Assembly (NCBI GenBank): GCA_021807065.1
Contig: JAKAPO010000003.1
Location: 1-27,385, forward strand
From: a bacterium
GTDB taxonomy: Bacteria > Vulcanimicrobiota > Vulcanimicrobiia > Vulcanimicrobiales > Vulcanimicrobiaceae
Reading direction: 5' to 3'
Length of the DNA: 27,385 nucleotides
Position numbers and translations under genes: made by a program. The notes under the pieces were generated by a model, which made no database searches, was not told where the DNA came from, and saw only the letters and a program-made list of their open reading frames with translations. Within the stretch, counting starts at the first letter, position 1. The number at the start of each line of letters is the position of its first letter. Below are positions 23,728 through 27,385 of the stretch, in pieces.

Positions 23728-24891
23728 TTACTCGTTCGTCCAGTAGTCTTTGAGAGCTTTGCCACGCGAGGGATGGCGCAGCTTGCGTAGCGCCTTGGCT
23801 TCGATTTGGCGAATGCGCTCGCGCGTGACGCCGAATTCCTGACCAACTTCTTCGAGCGTGCGCTGATGGCCGTCTTCGAGGCCGAAGCGTAGGATCAAGA
23901 CCTTGCGTTCGCGTTCGGTGAGATTCTGCAGTACGTCCTGCATCTTCTCTTTGAGCAGCATCACCGACGCCGCCTCGGCGGGCGCGATCGCCTCTTCGTC
24001 GGGAATGAAATCGCCGAGGTGCGAATCTTCCTCTTCGCCGATCGGCGTTTCGAGCGAGATCGGTTCTTGCGAGATCTTCATTACCTCGCGAACCTTCTCG
24101 GGCGTGAGACCCATCGCGGTAGCGATCTCTTCGACTGCCGGCTCGCGGCCCAGCTCTTGCAGCAATTGGCGCGAGACCTTCACCAAACGATTGATCGTCT
24201 CGACCATGTGCACGGGAATACGAATCGTGCGTGCCTGATCGGCGAGCGCACGCGTAATAGCTTGGCGGATCCACCATGTCGCGTATGTTGAGAACTTGTA
24301 ACCTTTGCGATAATCGAACTTCTCGACCGCTCGGATCAAACCGAGGTTCCCTTCCTGAATGAGGTCGAGAAAGAGCATGCCCCGCCCGACATATTTCTTC
24401 GCAATCGAAACCACGAGGCGTAAGTTCGCCTCCGTCAACTGACGCTTGGCCTCTTCGCCGTCCGCAACGATCGCGTTGTCGGCGCTGCCGTTCCTGTGCG
24501 CTTCGAGTTCGCCTCGCTCGATGCGCATCGCGAATGCCTTCTCCTCCTCCATCGTGAGAAGCGGTACGCGGCCGATCTCCTTGAGATACATGCGAACCGG
24601 ATCGTCGAGCGAGAGCGCGTCGGCAAGAGCCTCGTCTGATTCCTCTTCGGCCTCGGTTTTCTCGCCTTTCTGATCGTCGGCGATCTCGATGCCTTGGCTA
24701 AGAAAATCTTCGTACAGCTCCTCGATCTGCTCGGGCGTGATATCCTCGAGCGGTTCGAGGGCTGCATTGATCTGTTCGTACGTCAGCGAGCCGTTCGCCT
24801 TGCCCAGCGCCGTCAGCCGCTTCTTGGCCTCTTCCAGCGTTGCGGGCGGAGTCTCGACGACCGCTGCGGTGCCGCTCTTCTTGCGCGCCAT
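23728..24891 (-). CDS. rpoD: Primary RNA polymerase sigma factor (sigma-70)
   Basis: 387 residues. A short region 1.1-like N-terminus (LTYEQINAALEP) and an acidic linker precede region 1.2 (DDPVRMYLKEIGRVPLLTMEEE). Regions 2.1-2.4 contain NLRLVVSIAKKYVGRGM, FLDLIQEGNLGLIRAVEKFD and YKFSTYATWWIRQAITRAL, with DQARTIRIPVHM after them. Region 3 has GREPAVEEIATAMGLTPEKV. Region 4.2 (EEVGQEFGVTRERIRQIEAK, then ALRKLRHP) is the -35-binding helix-turn-helix. This full set marks the housekeeping factor that directs most transcription. ATG 24891 has a strong AAGGGAGGTGA upstream. It lies 69 bases after dnaG, as in the classical macromolecular synthesis operon, here without rpsU. The intervening leader contains paired hairpins. 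Confidence 0.97.
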   Translation of the reverse strand: MARKKSGTAAVVETPPATLEEAKKRLTALGKANGSLTYEQINAALEPLEDITPEQIEELYEDFLSQGIEIADDQKGEKTEAEEESDEALADALSLDDPVRMYLKEIGRVPLLTMEEEKAFAMRIERGELEAHRNGSADNAIVADGEEAKRQLTEANLRLVVSIAKKYVGRGMLFLDLIQEGNLGLIRAVEKFDYRKGYKFSTYATWWIRQAITRALADQARTIRIPVHMVETINRLVKVSRQLLQELGREPAVEEIATAMGLTPEKVREVMKISQEPISLETPIGEEEDSHLGDFIPDEEAIAPAEAASVMLLKEKMQDVLQNLTERERKVLILRFGLEDGHQRTLEEVGQEFGVTRERIRQIEAKALRKLRHPSRGKALKDYWTNE

Positions 24892-24901
24892 GTTCTCTCT
24901 G

Positions 24902-24912
24902 TCACCTCCCTT
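24902..24912 (-). promoter_or_regulatory. Ribosome binding site of rpoD
   Basis: AAGGGAGGTGA on the minus strand, ten bases before ATG 24891. It lies just downstream of the two leader hairpins. Confidence 0.85.
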
Positions 24913-24915
24913 CTA

Positions 24916-24953
24916 CCCCACGATGTTTCGTGGTTTTTGGGGACGCCGTCCCC
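24916..24953. other. Paired inverted repeats in the dnaG-rpoD intergenic leader
   Basis: CCACGA (24918-24923) pairs with TCGTGG (24928-24933), loop TGTT, followed on the plus strand by TTTTT. GGGGAC (24939-24944) pairs with GTCCCC (24948-24953), followed on the plus strand by a T-rich run. Both look like terminators for plus-strand (antisense) transcription. In the sense transcript, CCCCA (complement of 24938-24942) could instead pair with TGGGG (complement of 24916-24920), competing with both hairpins. Confidence 0.55.
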
Positions 24954-24960
24954 GATTCTT

Positions 24961-26745
24961 TTACTTTTGTATTTTCGACAGCAGCGCCTCGGATTCGTTA
25001 CGCAACGCCTCCGGAATAGGTTCCCCTGCGGTAAAGGCTTCGTCAATACGGCGCCGGATCTCCCGGTACCGTCGCTCGGCCTCGTCCGACTCGATCCGCC
25101 GCGCGATGCGTTCTAGATGCGCTCGCCGCTCGCTGCTGTCGCGGTAGCGAACGGTCGGGCTTCGATCGCGGCTCCCGATCGCCGCGAGAAGATCAAGGCT
25201 CGTCTCGTCGCCGGCGAAGAGCGCGAGGACGTCGGCTGTCGACGCGACTTCCGCGGCGTTTTCGACGATGCGCTCGTAGAGTCTGCGATACTGATCGTTT
25301 CGAAAACTCGACGGGGCGATCACCCTCGAAAACTCCTTCGCGAGCTCAGGTTCTTCAAACACGATGCTCACGACTTCGCGCTCGAATGAAAGCGGCTCAA
25401 CGCTCGCACGAACGTGCCGGCTTCCCGGCAGCGGCTCGCGTGGCGAAAAGTTGGTGCTATTTGCGAGAAACCGGCTATTCCGAAGATCGTCGGGGTTTAC
25501 CTTCAAGCGTCCCGCAACGTAAACGCGCCAGCGATCCCATTCCTCGCGTGGCGTCATCTCGCGAATCATCTCCTCGGCTCTTCGTGCGATTGCCGCCGGC
25601 GACGCGAAGCCGTCACGCAGCCGGTCGATCTCCGGATCGAGCCGGAACTCGATTGCCGGCTTCGCGCGTTCCAGCAGAGCGCGCAAGCCTTGGCTACCGT
25701 GCTCGCGGACGAACGAATCAGGATCGTCACCAGGCGGGAGGAGCACGACCCGGACGCTCGAGCCAGCGTGCTCCATCACCTTTGATGCAATTTCGGCGGC
25801 TTTGGTTGCAGCGGCACTCCCGGCGAGATCGCCGTCGAAGCAGAGGAATACGTGCTGGGCGTATTTTCGCAGTTCATTTGCCTGTTCGGAGGTGAACGAG
25901 GTGCCGAGCGATGCGACGGTGTTTTCGAACCCCGCCTGCTGAAGCGCGATGCAGTCGAGGTAGCCTTCGACCACGATGAAGGCGCCTTCCCGCTGCGCCG
26001 CGCGGCGTGCAGCATCCAGGGCGAACAGGTGACGTCCTTTGACGTAGACCGGCGTGGTCGAGGTGTTGAGGTACTTCGGCTCGGCATCGCCGAGCGCGCG
26101 GCCACCGAACGCGATCACTTCGCCGGTCGTCGCGCGCGTGGGAATCATGATCCGGTCTCGATAGAAATCGTAGAAGCCGCGCTGCCCGGCCTTGAGGAGG
26201 CCGGCTTTCGCGGCGACGCGCAAGTCGATGTCGCTGCGCTCGAGTTCGCGTACGAGCGCGTCCCACTCGGGCGGTGCGTAGCCAAGCTTGAAGCGCTCGA
26301 CGGTTTCGGTGCTCAAACCACGGTTTTCCAAGTATTCGCGCGCCCTCGCTCCGGCTTTGCTCGCGAGCGCTCGCGCGAAGAACGCGGCCGCGATCCGATT
26401 GGCTTCGAAAATCGTCTCCCGCTCGCTGCGGCGCAGCGCCGCCTGGGGACTCTCCGGCTCGAGCTGTATTCCTGCTCGCTGCGCAAGCATGCGCACGGCA
26501 TCGCCGAACGGCACGCCTTCGCGCCGCTGCACGAAGCTGATGACGTCGCCGCCGACGCCGCACCCAAAGCACTTGAAGAAGCCACGGTCGGGGTGGACGT
26601 GAAACGACGGAGTCTTCTCGTTGTGAAACGGACATAATCCGACCAAATCGTTTCCGCGCTTACGCAATGGAACGTACTGCGCTATGAACGATGCGATATC
26701 GATCCGCTCGTGAATCTCTCGGAGCGCTGCTTGGTCGAAGCGCAT
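24961..26745 (-). CDS. dnaG: DNA primase
   Basis: 594 residues from ATG 26745; the frame is open to 26826 but the extra residues are not primase-like and would overlap the divergent gene. The N-terminal zinc domain has C-H-C-C ligands (Cys38, His41, Cys59, Cys62) in LCPFHNEKTPSF and FKCFGCGVGGD. The RNA polymerase core contains FYDFYRDRIMIPTR, EPKYLNTSTTPVYVKG and the Toprim motifs VEGYLDCIALQQAG and CFDGDLAGSAAA. The C-terminal part is a helical helicase-interaction domain, more divergent. It synthesises RNA primers at the replication fork. It is followed by rpoD on the same strand. Only 46 bases separate its start from the divergent HD gene, so its promoter is very close to or inside that gene. 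Confidence 0.97.
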   Translation of the reverse strand: MRFDQAALREIHERIDIASFIAQYVPLRKRGNDLVGLCPFHNEKTPSFHVHPDRGFFKCFGCGVGGDVISFVQRREGVPFGDAVRMLAQRAGIQLEPESPQAALRRSERETIFEANRIAAAFFARALASKAGARAREYLENRGLSTETVERFKLGYAPPEWDALVRELERSDIDLRVAAKAGLLKAGQRGFYDFYRDRIMIPTRATTGEVIAFGGRALGDAEPKYLNTSTTPVYVKGRHLFALDAARRAAQREGAFIVVEGYLDCIALQQAGFENTVASLGTSFTSEQANELRKYAQHVFLCFDGDLAGSAAATKAAEIASKVMEHAGSSVRVVLLPPGDDPDSFVREHGSQGLRALLERAKPAIEFRLDPEIDRLRDGFASPAAIARRAEEMIREMTPREEWDRWRVYVAGRLKVNPDDLRNSRFLANSTNFSPREPLPGSRHVRASVEPLSFEREVVSIVFEEPELAKEFSRVIAPSSFRNDQYRRLYERIVENAAEVASTADVLALFAGDETSLDLLAAIGSRDRSPTVRYRDSSERRAHLERIARRIESDEAERRYREIRRRIDEAFTAGEPIPEALRNESEALLSKIQK

Positions 26746-26791
26746 ACTTCTCAAAACGGATATTCGGTCGCAGCCGCCAAAGTCCTTAATC
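26746..26791. promoter_or_regulatory. Very short divergent intergenic region dnaG / HD gene
   Basis: 46 bases lie between the two divergent start codons. No clear -10 or -35 pair is visible in either direction, so at least one promoter probably lies within the opposite gene. Confidence 0.4.
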
Positions 26792-27385
26792 GTGAAACGG
26801 ATCTTCGACCCGGTCCATCGCTTCATAGAGTTGGGCGATGGCGAGGCACGGCTGCTCGACCTTCCGCAGGTGCAACGGCTGCGGCGACTGCGTCAGCTCG
26901 GGCTCGCGTATCTCGCGTTCCCTTCAGCCGAACATTCGCGCTTCACGCACGCGCTCGGTGCGCTCGCGATGGGAACGCGCGCCTTCGATCACCTCGCGCG
27001 CTACGGCGCAACGTTCTTCTCCGATGCAGCCGACGTGGCACGGCAGCGTAAGCTCCTGCGCGCGGCCCTACTGCTTCACGACATCGGGCATGGCCCGTTC
27101 AGCCATGCGTGCGAGGCGGTACTCGGCGTGCGTCACGAGCAGCGTACGCGCGAGCTGCTGGCAATGCCCGATCTGCGCGGTGCGATCGAGGCGATCGAGG
27201 TGAGCCCCGACGACGTTCTTGCGCTCGTCCTCGGCGATCCGCAGACGCGATTTCCGGTGTTGCGAGAGCTGGTGAGCGGCCCGAACCTCGATGCCGATCG
27301 AATGGATTACCTGCAGCGGGACGCCTATTTTACCGGGGTCGTCAGCGGGCGCTTCGACGTCGAGCAGCTATTGGCGTCGCTTCGG
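26792..27385 (+). CDS. HD-domain phosphohydrolase (dGTPase/SAMHD1-like), N-terminal part
   Basis: 198 codons are in the window and the frame is open at the right edge. GTG 26792 is chosen because the protein then begins KRIFDPVHRFIEL, the standard opening of this family; the ribosome site is weak. HSRFTHALGALAMG supplies the first His/Arg block, LLLHDIGHGPFSHACE the HD metal motif, and NLDADRMDYLQRDAYFTG the later Asp ligand and conserved block. These proteins hydrolyse deoxynucleoside triphosphates or related nucleotides, as in SAMHD1 and the YdhJ-like bacterial group. It is divergent from dnaG. A nucleotide-pool role next to primase is attractive but is inference. Confidence 0.9.
   Translation, partial: MKRIFDPVHRFIELGDGEARLLDLPQVQRLRRLRQLGLAYLAFPSAEHSRFTHALGALAMGTRAFDHLARYGATFFSDAADVARQRKLLRAALLLHDIGHGPFSHACEAVLGVRHEQRTRELLAMPDLRGAIEAIEVSPDDVLALVLGDPQTRFPVLRELVSGPNLDADRMDYLQRDAYFTGVVSGRFDVEQLLASLR

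Noticed and set aside
26746..26826. 27-residue N-terminal extension of DNA primase
   Set aside because: It precedes the conserved primase start, overlaps the divergent HD gene, and has no ribosome site.

Overview
The window is a gene-dense bacterial chromosome segment of high GC content. It carries core housekeeping genes (dnaG, rpoD, dtd, a tRNA-Leu) among transport, peptidase and secreted-protein genes. No phage, insertion-sequence, plasmid, rRNA or CRISPR signature was seen. GTG and TTG starts are common and genes are tightly packed. A KGG-repeat protein, secreted proteins of no recognised family, GCTCGGGATGAC intergenic repeats and a beta-propeller/phosphoesterase fusion fit an uncultivated soil-type phylum (Eremiobacterota/WPS-2 would be my guess). 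This is inference only; no marker gene was compared.

Layout. (1) Positions 1-9521, all minus strand, look like one long co-directional block. In transcription order it holds an atypical SDR oxidoreductase, an M1 aminopeptidase with HEAT repeats, a PBP4-type D,D-carboxypeptidase, an ACT-domain malic enzyme, an OmpR-type response regulator, a secreted beta-propeller protein with a degenerate phosphoesterase domain, and the N-terminus of a DDAH/arginine-deiminase-family enzyme. Several junctions overlap or nearly touch. (2) Positions 9554-13628, minus strand, hold tRNA-Leu(GAG), an unusually long RND transporter with about four extra membrane helices, and a small secreted Ig-like gene whose frame is broken by an exact 35-bp tandem duplication. 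(3) Positions 13720-17985, minus strand, hold a single-domain response regulator, a KamB-like P-loop protein, a beta-keto acid cleavage enzyme (BKACE/Kce family) and an OppB/OppC-type permease pair. This looks like part of a lysine or related amino-acid degradation locus coupled to uptake. (4) Positions 18056-20088, plus strand, hold a ModB-like ABC permease, a monofunctional proline dehydrogenase and D-aminoacyl-tRNA deacylase. (5) Positions 20145-21770, minus strand, hold an exported HEAT-cyclophilin fusion whose last 52 residues are encoded by repeat-containing DNA. (6) Positions 21879-23651, plus strand, hold a KGG stress-type protein and two secreted proteins of unknown function. (7) Positions 23728-27385 hold dnaG and rpoD on the minus strand, and divergently the start of an HD-domain phosphohydrolase on the plus strand.

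The genes suggest a heterotroph handling peptides and amino acids: oligopeptide permease, M1 peptidase, proline dehydrogenase, Kce/KamB module, malic enzyme and a DDAH-like enzyme. The most distinctive observations are the duplication-broken secreted gene next to the RND pump, the loss of metal ligands in the phosphoesterase domain, the RND membrane insertion, the KamB-Kce-permease cluster without a visible aminomutase, and the cyclophilin tail made from repeat DNA. I see no clear-cut new multi-gene defence or mobile system here.
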